10,361 bases of DNA from Bacteroidales bacterium UBA6248 (GTDB lineage: Bacteria; Bacteroidota; Bacteroidia; Bacteroidales; Lentimicrobiaceae): contig DJVU01000013.1 of assembly GCA_002441345.1 (NCBI GenBank), positions 32,275-42,635 on the forward strand, written 5' to 3'. A program made the translations under genes and the position numbers. The notes below the pieces were generated by a model. The model saw only the letters and a program-made list of their open reading frames with translations, was not told the origin of the DNA and ran no database searches. Below, in pieces: positions 1 to 8,097 of the stretch (the stretch's first letter is position 1; every line of letters begins with the position of its first letter).

Positions 1-510
1 ATGTACTTCATCACCAACCACGACGAGAACTCCTGGAACGGCACCGAGTTTGAACGTCTGGGCGATGGTGTGGAGGCTTTCTTCGTGCTTTCCGCTACCG
101 TTCCCGGGATGCCGCTCGTGTATTCGGGACAGGAAGCAGCGCTCAGCAAACGCCTGGAATTCTTTGAGAAAGATCCCATCGACTGGAACAATTATCCGAT
201 GAAGGACTTCTACTCCACCCTGCTGCAATTCAGGAAAAACACACCGGCACTATACAACGGCCAGTGGGGAGGCACCTGGGAACGCATCCCTACCTCCGCA
301 GGAGACAGGGTATTTGCATTTATGCGGGAAAAAGACAGGAGCAGGGTGCTTGTTATCCTTAATCTGAGCGGTGAAGCCGCCGATCTGACCCTATCGGGAA
401 ACCGCCATACCGGAAACTACACCAAACTGTTCGAAGGAAGCGAACAACGCATCAAAAGAAACCATTCTGAAAGCCTTCCGGCCTGGGGGTATAGTGTATA
501 CTACCGGTAA
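1..510 (+). CDS. GH13 alpha-amylase family protein, C-terminal part (5' truncated by window edge)
   Basis: This is the last 169 residues of a glycoside hydrolase family 13 enzyme, which cleaves alpha-1,4 (or 1,6) glucosidic bonds in starch, glycogen or maltodextrins. Residues 3-10 (FITNHDEN) match conserved region IV of GH13, in which the NHD aspartate is the transition-state stabiliser. The segment PGMPLVYSGQE (about 35-45) is the usual end of the (beta/alpha)8 barrel. Residues about 85-169 are beta-rich and fit the C-terminal beta-sandwich domain. The conserved regions holding the nucleophile Asp and acid/base Glu would lie upstream, so the gene must start before the window; complete family members are usually over 400 aa. 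The ATG at position 1 is an internal Met codon and not a plausible start. The next gene (GH31) begins 43 nt after the stop on the same strand, so they are probably co-transcribed. Exact specificity (amylase, neopullulanase, maltogenic) cannot be told from this fragment. Confidence 0.9.
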   Translation: MYFITNHDENSWNGTEFERLGDGVEAFFVLSATVPGMPLVYSGQEAALSKRLEFFEKDPIDWNNYPMKDFYSTLLQFRKNTPALYNGQWGGTWERIPTSAGDRVFAFMREKDRSRVLVILNLSGEAADLTLSGNRHTGNYTKLFEGSEQRIKRNHSESLPAWGYSVYYR

Positions 511-553
511 GTCACAACATACAACTAAGTCACCGGAAAAAATTTCTTCCAAT

Positions 554-3022
554 ATGAAAAAGCTGCTAATCCTTTTTACCATCCTGTCCGGAATCGGAAG
601 TCAGTCGCTTAATGCTCAAACACTCAACCAGAGTCTGGGTAACCTGATCAGCTATGAACGCGACGGACAACACCTCCGGCTGCAAACCGGCAATGGCACG
701 GCGGAACTTACCGTATACGAACCAGGAATCATCCGGCTTCGAATCTACAGGCAGGCTCCGGTACCGGACTTCTCGTATGCAGTAACGGCAAAGCCGGGCA
801 ATCCGGAATTTACCCTTACAGAGAAGGAGGATTGCCTGGTCCTGGAAACATCATCCCTTGTCCTGGAAATGGATCGCAGCCCCCTCCGGTTTACGTTCTT
901 TACCAGGGACCACCGGCTGCTTAATGCAGACGACAAATCGTTCGGCACCTCCTGGATCGGCAGCGAAGTCACCACCTACAAACAACTGCCCGATGGAGAA
1001 AAGTTCGTAGGGCTGGGCGAAAAAACCGGAAATCTCGACCGCAGGGGTTCTGCATATGAAAACTGGAATACCGACAACCCGAGGTATGGTCCGAACGACG
1101 ATCCCCTGTATGTAACAATTCCCTTTTACATGGGAATTCATAACGGTTTGGTTTACGGAATCTTCTTTGACAACAGCCATAGAAGCCGCTTCAATTTCGG
1201 GGCCAGCAACGATCGTTTCAGCTCTTTTGGCGCCGATGACGGGGAGATGAACTATTATTTCATGCATGCTCCCACAGTGGCGGGCATTATCGAATTATAC
1301 ACCCACCTTACCGGACGAATGACCATGCCTCCGATATGGTCACTGGGGTATCAGCAGTGCCGGTGGAGCTATTTCCCCGACACCGAAGTGCTGAGCATTG
1401 CCTCCGGCTTCAGGGAGCGGAAAATCCCGCTGGATGTGATGTATCTCGACATTCACCACATGGATAACTACAAGATCTTCACCTGGCATCCGGTTCGATT
1501 CAGCAATCCCGGGCAGATGATCGGGAAGCTGCGGGACATGAACATCCACACCACCCTTATTGTAGATCCGGGTATAAAAGTTGAAAAAGGGTATGAGGCA
1601 TACGAAGACGGGCTCCGCAAAAATGTGTTTGCAAATTACCCCGATGGCAGGCCTTATACCGCTCAGGTATGGCCGGGGTGGTGTCACTTCCCCGACTTCA
1701 GCAAACCGGCAGCACGGGAATGGTGGGGCGACAAATTCGCCCCTCTGGTGAACCTGGGTGTTACGGGCTTCTGGAACGACATGAACGAAATTGCTTCCTG
1801 GGGAAACGGATACACGCCAAGCCTGGTTGAATTTGACTGGGAGGGCAGAAAAACATCCTACAGGGAGGCTAAAAACGTGTACGGACTGCTGATGGCCCGA
1901 AGCACCTTTGAGGGAACCCGAAAGCTGATGAACAACCGAAGGCCTTTGAACATTACACGCGCCGGGTATGCCGGACTTCAGCGGTACACCGCATTGTGGA
2001 CAGGCGACAATCAGGCCACCGACGAACATATGATGCTGGGATGCAGACTGGTAAACAGCATTGGACTGAGCGGTGTTGCATTTACCGGAGTAGATGTGGG
2101 CGGATTCAGCAAAGACCCCTCCCCTGCCCTTTTTGCCCGGTGGATCGGTGTCGGAGCGTTTACTCCTTTTTTCCGGAGCCATACCCACCACGACACACGC
2201 TCGGCCGAGCCATGGTCGTTTGGCGAAAGGGTTGAAAACATCAGCAGAAACTACATTAGTCTGCGTTACCGCCTCCTTCCTTACATCTACAGCGCTTTCC
2301 GCGAATCGGCACGCACGGGAATGCCAGTAAGCAGGAGCCTGGCAATAGATTTTACCTTCGACGAGAAAATTTATGCATATGCCTATCAGAATCAGTACCT
2401 CTTCGGACCCTCCATATTGGTTGCCCCTGTCGAAAGCACACGTGACCTGGCAAAAGTTTACCTCCCCGCCGGATCGTGGTACGATATGCACGACGGGAAA
2501 CGGTATGCCGGCAACAGCGAAATCATAGCCGAAGCACCGCTGCACCGGCTTCCGCTGTACATTCGCGGAGGATCTGTCGTACCTATGCAAGCGCCCGTAC
2601 AAAGCACGGCCGAAATTGCGGGAAATACGCTCAGCCTGCACATCTACTACGGTAATGAATCCTCTGATTTCGTCTATTATGAAGACGACGGAGTATCCTA
2701 CAATTACGAAAACGGCGATTACCTCAGCCGTAAGATATCCTTCAATCCGGAAGCCAGGGAAATTACCATTGGCGAAACCGAAGGCAGGTACACCTCACGC
2801 TTTAGCCAGGCTGACCTGATTTTTCATGGTTTTCCCGAAAACACCGAATTCCGGGTTAACGGCAAAAAAGCAGATACGCAGCGCTGCAGCGTCGACCTGT
2901 TTAATGCACTGCAGCCCGGCGACGTTCAGTTCCTGGAAAACACCCATACCCCCGTTGAAGCACTGAAAACTAGCACCGGCCTTGGCAACAAAGCCATCAG
3001 CATTAAATGGACGGCTAAATAG
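554..3022 (+). CDS. Exported GH31 alpha-glucosidase with DUF5110-type C-terminal domain
   Basis: An 822-aa retaining exo-acting enzyme expected to release glucose from non-reducing ends of alpha-glucans. The ATG at 554 is chosen because it is followed by a signal peptide (MKKLLILFTILSG..., probable cut after LNA near residue 21). An upstream in-frame ATG at 494 would overlap the GH13 gene and bury the signal. Residues about 22-250 form the N-terminal beta-sandwich, the barrel begins near 256 (MTMPPIWSLGYQQCRWS), and GFWNDMNE contains the catalytic nucleophile D409. WTGD supplies the acid/base D485, and FFRSHTHHDTR is a conserved substrate-site segment. YIRGGS (669-674) marks the proximal C-terminal domain and YYEDDG (708-713) the distal DUF5110-like domain. 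The FWNDMNE form is typical of alpha-glucosidases; alpha-xylosidases usually have a different nucleophile motif. Length and all key residues are normal. The enzyme is probably periplasmic or outer-membrane associated, and works with the upstream GH13 enzyme. Substrate specificity is inferred from family, not proven. Confidence 0.95.
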   Translation: MKKLLILFTILSGIGSQSLNAQTLNQSLGNLISYERDGQHLRLQTGNGTAELTVYEPGIIRLRIYRQAPVPDFSYAVTAKPGNPEFTLTEKEDCLVLETSSLVLEMDRSPLRFTFFTRDHRLLNADDKSFGTSWIGSEVTTYKQLPDGEKFVGLGEKTGNLDRRGSAYENWNTDNPRYGPNDDPLYVTIPFYMGIHNGLVYGIFFDNSHRSRFNFGASNDRFSSFGADDGEMNYYFMHAPTVAGIIELYTHLTGRMTMPPIWSLGYQQCRWSYFPDTEVLSIASGFRERKIPLDVMYLDIHHMDNYKIFTWHPVRFSNPGQMIGKLRDMNIHTTLIVDPGIKVEKGYEAYEDGLRKNVFANYPDGRPYTAQVWPGWCHFPDFSKPAAREWWGDKFAPLVNLGVTGFWNDMNEIASWGNGYTPSLVEFDWEGRKTSYREAKNVYGLLMARSTFEGTRKLMNNRRPLNITRAGYAGLQRYTALWTGDNQATDEHMMLGCRLVNSIGLSGVAFTGVDVGGFSKDPSPALFARWIGVGAFTPFFRSHTHHDTRSAEPWSFGERVENISRNYISLRYRLLPYIYSAFRESARTGMPVSRSLAIDFTFDEKIYAYAYQNQYLFGPSILVAPVESTRDLAKVYLPAGSWYDMHDGKRYAGNSEIIAEAPLHRLPLYIRGGSVVPMQAPVQSTAEIAGNTLSLHIYYGNESSDFVYYEDDGVSYNYENGDYLSRKISFNPEAREITIGETEGRYTSRFSQADLIFHGFPENTEFRVNGKKADTQRCSVDLFNALQPGDVQFLENTHTPVEALKTSTGLGNKAISIKWTAK

Positions 3023-3054
3023 AAACGAATAATCCGGAGGATTTTTCTTTTCAG

Positions 3055-3078
3055 GGGCTGGTTTGCAGAAACCGGCCC
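3055..3078 (+). terminator. GC-rich hairpin after GH31 gene, possible terminator
   Basis: GGGCTGGTTT (3055-3064) pairs with AAACCGGCCC (3069-3078) through 10 base pairs including one G-U, around a 4-nt GCAG loop. It starts 33 nt after the GH31 stop codon, where a terminator for the GH13-GH31 transcript is expected. There is no T-run after the stem (the T-rich stretch ATTTTTCTTTT lies before it), so intrinsic termination is uncertain. It could instead protect the mRNA 3' end. Confidence 0.45.
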
Positions 3079-3210
3079 ACAGGAACGGGAGAAAATTTCC
3101 ATATCTGCATAAAGCCTGATTTTAACATCTCCGGGCTTAATTTGGCATTTTCTGCCTGCAGGGATTGCCGGAGAATCGCATCCACCACGTCCGCAAAAGC
3201 AAAGCCCGGT

Positions 3211-3350
3211 CCTTTTTATACTATGCTTTCTCTATACTTTCTCTATGATTCCTTTTGTGTTTGTTTGTATTTCTCTATACCCGGACAAGAGAAAGTAAAA
3301 GGAATCATGGAGGAATCACAGAGGAATCATAGAGAAAGTGTAAAAGGAGA
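3211..3350. repeat. Mosaic of short direct and inverted repeats forming a long imperfect hairpin
   Basis: ACTTTCTCTATGATTCCT (3236-3253) is an exact inverted copy of AGGAATCATAGAGAAAGT (3322-3339). Pairing continues inward with one bulge (TTGTG at 3255-3259 with CACA at 3317-3320) and outward loosely (CCTTTTTATAC at 3211-3221 against GTGTAAAAGG at 3338-3347). The left arm holds two tandem 11-bp units of CTTTCTCTAT (3226-3235 and 3237-3246), with a related TTTCTCTATA at 3270-3279. AGAGAAAGT occurs twice on the right (3288-3296 and 3331-3339). The whole looks assembled from a few short words (CTTTCTCTAT, GATTCC, CTTTT) in both orientations. It lies between convergent genes and is not coding. 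It could be a dispersed intergenic repeat family, a REP/MITE-like relic, or a bidirectional transcription end. Confidence 0.75.
3300..3332. repeat. Three tandem 11-bp AGGAATCAnnG units
   Basis: AGGAATCATGG (3300-3310), AGGAATCACAG (3311-3321) and AGGAATCATAG (3322-3332) follow each other without gaps. The first eight bases are identical in all three, and the last three vary while keeping a final G. The period equals that of the CTTTCTCTAT pair on the opposite arm, and the third unit forms part of the 18-bp inverted repeat. Slipped-strand copy-number change would be possible here. Confidence 0.85.
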
Positions 3351-3583
3351 TAAACATTGTAACTGCCCGGACGAAGCAATGCCGGTACGCAAAAGATGCT
3401 TGCTGCGGCTGCAAAAAAGTTGCATAAGATGCTGTCTGCACTCAGAATTTATCGGTATGCAACGTAAAAAGATAAAGAAACCAGGGGATTTGTCCCGAAA
3501 CGGGAAAGAGGGACATGTATAAAAACACCCTTAACTCCGTTCGGACCGGAAATCCGGTGATTCTTCACCAATTCACACAAAGG

Positions 3584-5587
3584 TCAGTTCTTTCCTGCCG
3601 ACTCTTCCAGTTTGAGTTTGCCCCAGCGTTCGAGTAACTCCTGCAGTTCATCGATTCGTATGGGTTTCGACATATAATCCACCATACCGGCTTCCAGGCA
3701 TGTTTCTCGATCGCCGAGCATGGCATTGGCTGTAATGGCAATAATATACGGCTGGCGCTTCGGGGGATACAGCTCCCTGATCTTCACAGTGGCTTCAATA
3801 CCATTCATTTCGGGCATCTGCAGGTCCATTAGTATGATGTCGTATTCCTTCTTCTCCAGAGCCTGAAGAACTTCAACCCCATTGATAACGGCATCAACCT
3901 TATAACCCATCAGGTTGAGCAGGGAGAGAGCAAATTTTTGATTAACCAGGTTATCTTCAGCAACCAGGATACGTATCGGAATGCGCTCGCTGAGGTGCGT
4001 ATCTATTACGGTGGAATGCTTTTCGGTCATGTTCCTGCTTTTTTCTATACCTGTAATTTCCTGAACTACTGCATCGAACAATTCGCCGGGATGTACGATC
4101 CGTCCGTTACAACCGGGAGTATAAGCACCTGAGTTAAGCAACGGCTCTTCCGACGAAGATAATAAAATTATTGGAAGTTTATATTGTTTTAAATCCTGAT
4201 TTACGTTCCGCTCCTCAAGAATCCCGCTTAATCCCGGCATGGGGTGTGCTGCTATCACCAGGCTTACCATTGGTCTTTCGTTTAGCAGGGCTTTTACCGC
4301 CGCCGGAGAACCAGCCACCACCGGTACCATTCCCCAGCTTCTGAGGCACTCACTAAGAACACCGGACTTTCGTGCATCGTCATCAAAAACAATAACTTCC
4401 GTTCCTTTCAGCAATGCTCCGGCAAATTTCTTTGAGGGACTGCTCAAATTAGCATCCGCAACACCCAGTCTGGCAGAAAACGTGAAAACGGCACCGTTTC
4501 CCGGCTCACTCTGCACCATTATTCCACCTTCCATAAGCTGTGCGAGCCGGGAACTGATTGCAAGGCCAAGGCCCAAACCTTCAAACTTCCTGGTAGATGA
4601 ACTGTCGGCCTGCATAAAAGGTTCAAAAAGCACCGGAAAAATTTCGGGGGAAATCCCGATTCCGGTATCGTACACCCTGAAAATAATTTCAGCCTTCCCC
4701 AACTTGTTATCTCCTGAACTAACCTGCAGACCAGCAGATCCGTTGTTAGTAAATTTTATCGCATTTCCTGCAAGGTGATTGAGCACCTGCATCAAACGGG
4801 TGCGGTCGCCCCATAGAATATCCGGAACGTCCTCATCCACCGCAACACTGAAAACCAAGCTCTTTTCAGCGGCAGCCTTTGAGACGGAATCCATGACCTC
4901 ATAAACGCAATCGCGCAGACTGAAAAACTCCTGCCTGAGTCTGACGTCTCCTGCTTCGAGCCTGGAATAATCAATCAGGTTATTGATTACTCTCATCAAC
5001 GCTTCACCAGACGAGCGGATAATGCCTGCATATTCTGCCTGCATGGCATCCAGTCCGCTGGCCAGAAGCAGGGACGACATCCCTATCACACCATTGAGGG
5101 GGGTGCGCAATTCATGACTTGCAAGTGAAAATAATCCGGCTCTAAGTTGTGCATTGCCCGAATTGCCGGTTTGATCTTCGGGACCGGAAATAAGCTTGCC
5201 GCTTTCGCTGCATTCAAGAAGCTCCATGGTCTCACCTGCGGTATTAAGTACCGTGAGTTCCGCATAAACACCGTGCCTGCGCCCGTTTTTTGCGCGTACA
5301 AATACGGGAGCATTTGTACAGTTTACCTTTCCGGCACTGCTTCTCCGTTTCAGGGGAAAGGAGAAAAATGGCCCGGAAGAAGAAAATAAATCATCCACGG
5401 CCATTCCGGTCAGCTCTTCCGAAGAATACCCCAGCATTAGCTGAACGGCATGATTAAAGCCGTGAATCCGCTTGTTTTTCACGATAAAAACCAAAGGACC
5501 GCGCTTATCCTCCGCCCTTACGGACGTATACCCGGATATTCGCCTGATCCCGTCTTCTTTCCTGTATTCCTTTTTAACCTCTAACAT
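3584..5587 (-). CDS. Cytosolic PAS hybrid histidine kinase with one degenerate and one intact receiver domain
   Basis: A 667-aa sensor kinase with no signal peptide or membrane segment, so it should sense an internal signal. ATG at 5587 is chosen; an in-frame TTG at 5662 would add 25 residues but is a weaker start. Residues about 30-125 are a PAS fold (FNHAVQLMLGYSSEELTG). HisKA carries the phospho-acceptor H158 in SHELRTPLNG. The HATPase domain (about 222-375) has N275 (N box), DTGIGI (307-312), FEPFMQAD and GLGLGLA (337-343). A first receiver-like domain (about 396-513) keeps acidic residues FDDD (about 401-404), but its phospho-acceptor position is Ala447 (AAHPMPGLSG) and the conserved Lys is His499, so it should not be phosphorylated. 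The final receiver (about 538-657) is intact, with E544/D545, D588 (MDLQMPEMNG), T619 and K641. No Hpt or DNA-binding domain is present, so phosphate likely passes to a separate Hpt or regulator encoded elsewhere. The gene stands alone, divergent from the peptidase gene. Confidence 0.93.
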   Translation of the reverse strand: MLEVKKEYRKEDGIRRISGYTSVRAEDKRGPLVFIVKNKRIHGFNHAVQLMLGYSSEELTGMAVDDLFSSSGPFFSFPLKRRSSAGKVNCTNAPVFVRAKNGRRHGVYAELTVLNTAGETMELLECSESGKLISGPEDQTGNSGNAQLRAGLFSLASHELRTPLNGVIGMSSLLLASGLDAMQAEYAGIIRSSGEALMRVINNLIDYSRLEAGDVRLRQEFFSLRDCVYEVMDSVSKAAAEKSLVFSVAVDEDVPDILWGDRTRLMQVLNHLAGNAIKFTNNGSAGLQVSSGDNKLGKAEIIFRVYDTGIGISPEIFPVLFEPFMQADSSSTRKFEGLGLGLAISSRLAQLMEGGIMVQSEPGNGAVFTFSARLGVADANLSSPSKKFAGALLKGTEVIVFDDDARKSGVLSECLRSWGMVPVVAGSPAAVKALLNERPMVSLVIAAHPMPGLSGILEERNVNQDLKQYKLPIILLSSSEEPLLNSGAYTPGCNGRIVHPGELFDAVVQEITGIEKSRNMTEKHSTVIDTHLSERIPIRILVAEDNLVNQKFALSLLNLMGYKVDAVINGVEVLQALEKKEYDIILMDLQMPEMNGIEATVKIRELYPPKRQPYIIAITANAMLGDRETCLEAGMVDYMSKPIRIDELQELLERWGKLKLEESAGKN

Positions 5588-5857
5588 AGTCTTGCCTGCT
5601 ATGGTGTTCCTGTCTGCATAAATCCTGTTCCGGTAAATTTTTATCAGATAGTATGCTCTCAAACATTCAGCCAGAATTATTAACTACTCATTATCAACAC
5701 ATTAAAAATCAAGCGCAAAAATGAAAAACACCATTTTGGGACATTTTTTCCGTTTTCAGGACATTCTTCGCCGGCACACACAGAAAAAGGCGCAGTTAAA
5801 CCGGCAATGTGACAGGGATTTCCATACTTTAGCTTCATAAACAGAAAATCGATTGAG
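5588..5857. promoter_or_regulatory. Divergent intergenic region (kinase leftward, peptidase rightward)
   Basis: These 270 nt must hold the promoters of both genes. On the plus strand TACTTTAG (5825-5832) is one mismatch from the Bacteroidota -7 pattern TAnnTTTG and sits 25 nt before the peptidase ATG, but no TTG is correctly spaced upstream. On the minus strand AATGTTTG (5667 down to 5660) is also one mismatch off, again without a well-placed -33 TTG. A near-repeat of GGACATT occurs at 5739 and 5759, exactly 20 bp apart. Neither start has a strong Shine-Dalgarno sequence. The exact promoters are not settled. Confidence 0.35.
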
Positions 5858-7951
5858 ATGAGAAGAACGTATCCACTTTTAGCTGTGTTTTTCCTGGTGG
5901 TAACGATTTTGCCGTTAGCTGCCCAGGAGAATTTCACCGCTGAGCTTATGTGGAAGCTCGGCCGCGTGAGTGATGTACAGCTTGCTCCGGAAGGAGGCAG
6001 CTTTATTTACGGTGTTACATGGTACGACGCCGAAACCAATAAAGGCAACCGCGACATTTACCGGCTCGACCGGAATGCGGAGTCGCCCCGAAAGCTTACC
6101 GATTTCAGCGGAAGCGAATTCAATGCAGTATGGAGGCCCGACGGCAAAAAAATAGGATTCCTTTCGGCCGAATCCGGCTCCGTTCAGTTATGGGAAATGG
6201 GGCCCAACGGAGAAAAGAAGCAACGGATAACCAGCATCGAAGGCGGAATCAACGGGTTCAGTTATTCGCCCGACATGAAGCATATTGCGTATATCAGGGA
6301 TGTAAAACTTGAGCAGGATGTGCACGACCTGCACCCCGATCTTCCGCTGGCCGATGCACTTATTTACGACGACCTGATGTACAGGCACTGGGATAACTGG
6401 CACGATTACGCCTACAGCCATATCTTCCTTGCCCCATACAACGACGGAACACCGGGAGAGGGTGCCGACATCATGCCCGGAGAACCTTGGGACAGTCCGC
6501 TTATGCCTTTTGGTGGCATGGAACAGCTGGCATGGTCGCCCGATGGTCGCTACCTTGCCTACACCTGCAAAAAACTGAAGGGACGCGATTATGCAGTAAG
6601 CACAAATAGCGACATCTATTTGTACGACACCGGAACCGGTAAAACGGAAAACCTGAGCGAAGGAAATCCCGGTTATGACCAGGATCCCGTGTTCTCTCCC
6701 GATGGCTCTAAAATCGTATGGAGAAGCATGCAGACGCCCGGCTTTGAAGCCGACAAAGACCGTATTATGCTCTGTGAACTGCGCAATCCGGCTGTTGAGA
6801 AAACCATAAAAACCATAAAAGGCAAAAACAATAAGCCTATGGATATCTCCTACCGGGTATTTACGGACCTTTCGGAAGGGTTCGACCAAAGCGCTTCTTC
6901 GTTTACCTTCAGCCCCGATAGCAGATACATTTACTTTATCAGCGGAATTCAGGCCACCTATCAGGTTTATCGTATCGATACCGAAACCAGGCAAATTTCG
7001 CAGCTCACAAGGGGCGATCACGATATTCAGTCGTACGCTATCGATGGCAGCGATCTGATTATCACAAAAACCCGCCACGATCTGCCGGCTGAAGTTTTCC
7101 GCTATACCCCGCAGGGAAACGAGGAACAGCTTACGTTTACCAACCGGAGCCTCCTGAAGAATGTAAAACTGGCAAAATCGGAAAAACGCTGGATTACCAC
7201 CACCGATGGCAAACAGATGCTGGTATGGGTAATCCTCCCTCCCGATTTTGATCCGGCAAAAAAATATCCCGCCCTGCTCTATTGTCAGGGAGGCCCGCAA
7301 AGCGCCGTAAGTCAGTTTTTCTCTTACCGGTGGAACTTCCAGATGATGGCAGCAAACGGCTATGTTGTTGTTGCACCAAACCGGCGCGGGCTGCCAACTT
7401 TCGGCCAGGAATGGAACGATCAGATCAGCGGCGATTACGGAGGACAGAATATGCTTGACTATCTGAGTGCAATCGATGCAGTGGCTGCGGAGCCCTGGGT
7501 GGATGAAACCCGCCTTGGTGCCGTAGGTGCCAGCTATGGAGGATTTTCGGTTTACTGGCTGGCAGGAAATCATAATAAACGGTTTAAAACCTTTATCTCA
7601 CACTGCGGAATATTCAACTTCGAAAGCATGTACCTGGAAACCGAGGAGATGTTTTTTGTAAACTACGATTACGGAGGAGCCTTCTGGGAAAAAACCAGAC
7701 CCCGCAGTTACGATTTTTCACCGCACAACTTCGTCGGCAACTGGGATACTCCCATGCTGGTTGTTCACGGCGGCTACGACTTCCGTATTCCGTACACCCA
7801 GGGGATGCAGGCATTCAATGCTAATCAGTTGCAGGGAATTCCCAGTCGCTTCCTTTTCTTCCCCAACGAAACCCACTTTGTTCTCAAACCACAGAATTCC
7901 ATTCTCTGGCAACGCGAATTCTTCAGGTGGCTCGATACCTATCTGAAATAG
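5858..7951 (+). CDS. Exported S9 family serine peptidase, dipeptidyl peptidase 5-like
   Basis: A 697-aa prolyl-oligopeptidase-family enzyme that removes dipeptides from the N-terminus of oligopeptides, probably in the periplasm. It starts with a clear signal peptide (RR, then LLAVFFLVVTILPLAAQ, probable cut near residue 22). Residues about 25-420 form a beta-propeller with repeated WSPDG/FSPDGSKI-type TolB/PD40 blades (for example LAWSPDGRYLAY, VFSPDGSKIVW, FSPDSRYIYF). Residues about 430-697 are the alpha/beta-hydrolase domain. The catalytic triad is S559 in GASYGG, D641 in HGGYDFRIP and H673 in NETHF. The GDYGGQNMLDYLSAIDAV and TEEMFFVNYDYGG segments resemble Porphyromonas DPP5 as I remember it; this is recognition, not a computed alignment. 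All catalytic residues and length are normal. It is apparently monocistronic, with hairpins directly downstream. An acylaminoacyl peptidase-like specificity is the main alternative. Confidence 0.92.
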   Translation: MRRTYPLLAVFFLVVTILPLAAQENFTAELMWKLGRVSDVQLAPEGGSFIYGVTWYDAETNKGNRDIYRLDRNAESPRKLTDFSGSEFNAVWRPDGKKIGFLSAESGSVQLWEMGPNGEKKQRITSIEGGINGFSYSPDMKHIAYIRDVKLEQDVHDLHPDLPLADALIYDDLMYRHWDNWHDYAYSHIFLAPYNDGTPGEGADIMPGEPWDSPLMPFGGMEQLAWSPDGRYLAYTCKKLKGRDYAVSTNSDIYLYDTGTGKTENLSEGNPGYDQDPVFSPDGSKIVWRSMQTPGFEADKDRIMLCELRNPAVEKTIKTIKGKNNKPMDISYRVFTDLSEGFDQSASSFTFSPDSRYIYFISGIQATYQVYRIDTETRQISQLTRGDHDIQSYAIDGSDLIITKTRHDLPAEVFRYTPQGNEEQLTFTNRSLLKNVKLAKSEKRWITTTDGKQMLVWVILPPDFDPAKKYPALLYCQGGPQSAVSQFFSYRWNFQMMAANGYVVVAPNRRGLPTFGQEWNDQISGDYGGQNMLDYLSAIDAVAAEPWVDETRLGAVGASYGGFSVYWLAGNHNKRFKTFISHCGIFNFESMYLETEEMFFVNYDYGGAFWEKTRPRSYDFSPHNFVGNWDTPMLVVHGGYDFRIPYTQGMQAFNANQLQGIPSRFLFFPNETHFVLKPQNSILWQREFFRWLDTYLK

Positions 7952-7962
7952 CAATTCAAATT

Positions 7963-8000
7963 ATTGCAGCAGTTGCTGACGGCAAAACAGCTGCTGCAGT
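7963..8000 (+). terminator. Hairpin 11 nt after the peptidase stop, probable terminator
   Basis: ATTGCAGCAGTTG (7963-7975) pairs with CAGCTGCTGCAGT (7988-8000) over 13 base pairs, including two G-U pairs and a perfect 8-bp core TGCAGCAG/CTGCTGCA. The loop is 12 nt. The stem is followed by TTCGTTTGC, a broken T-rich tract. Position right after the gene and stem strength support termination of the peptidase transcript. Confidence 0.6.
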
Positions 8001-8053
8001 TTCGTTTGCAGAATAGATTTATTACAGACTCAAAGAACACCATGCGCCATTGC

Positions 8054-8097
8054 ATTATCCCGGATGCCAGTCTGCAAAAGCCGGCATCCGGGATAAT
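8054..8097. terminator. Perfect 15-bp inverted repeat, second (possibly bidirectional) terminator
   Basis: ATTATCCCGGATGCC (8054-8068) is an exact inverted copy of GGCATCCGGGATAAT (8083-8097) around a 14-nt spacer (one further G-C pair is possible at 8070/8081). It lies 102 nt after the peptidase stop. The outer pairs are A/T and the inner ones G/C, and the stem is followed by TGTTT. It could be a backup terminator that insulates the recombinase region. Because of its perfection, a protein-binding or recombination site is also possible. Confidence 0.6.

Larger units (their letters stand above)
3023..3583. other. Convergent intergenic region between GH31 and histidine kinase genes
   Basis: This 561-nt stretch separates two convergent genes. 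It holds a GC-rich hairpin just after GH31 and an 11-bp mosaic repeat (both listed separately). Near its right end are short overlapping hairpins: ACCGG/CCGGT around 3545-3558, GGTGA/TCACC at 3556-3569, and TGTCCC/GGGACA at 3491-3515. Any of these could help end transcription of the kinase, but none is followed by a clear T-tract on the minus strand. I see no convincing gene. A 126-codon open frame exists from a TTG at 3142 but runs through the repeats and is rejected. Confidence 0.7.

Noticed and set aside
494..553. Earlier in-frame ATG for the GH31 gene
   Set aside because: It overlaps the end of the GH13 gene and would put 20 polar residues before an otherwise perfect signal peptide. The ATG at 554 is better.
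1340..2641. Long open frame (433 codons) antisense to the GH31 gene
   Set aside because: It lies entirely opposite a well-conserved catalytic domain and has no motif. It is a coding-bias shadow.
3142..3522. 126-codon open frame on the plus strand from a TTG codon
   Set aside because: It runs through the mosaic repeats, is rich in Cys, Arg and Lys with no recognisable domain, and lacks a ribosome-binding region. It is most likely chance.
5588..5662. Extended N-terminus of the kinase from a TTG at 5662
   Set aside because: The start codon is rare and the added 25 residues have no domain content. ATG at 5587 directly precedes the PAS-containing part.
5680..5937. 85-codon minus-strand open frame between kinase and peptidase
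   Set aside because: It overlaps the peptidase signal peptide coding region and the divergent promoter area and has no family resemblance.
6188..7573. Long open frame (461 codons) antisense to the S9 peptidase gene
   Set aside because: Same reasoning: it mirrors a clear real gene and shows no recognisable protein features.
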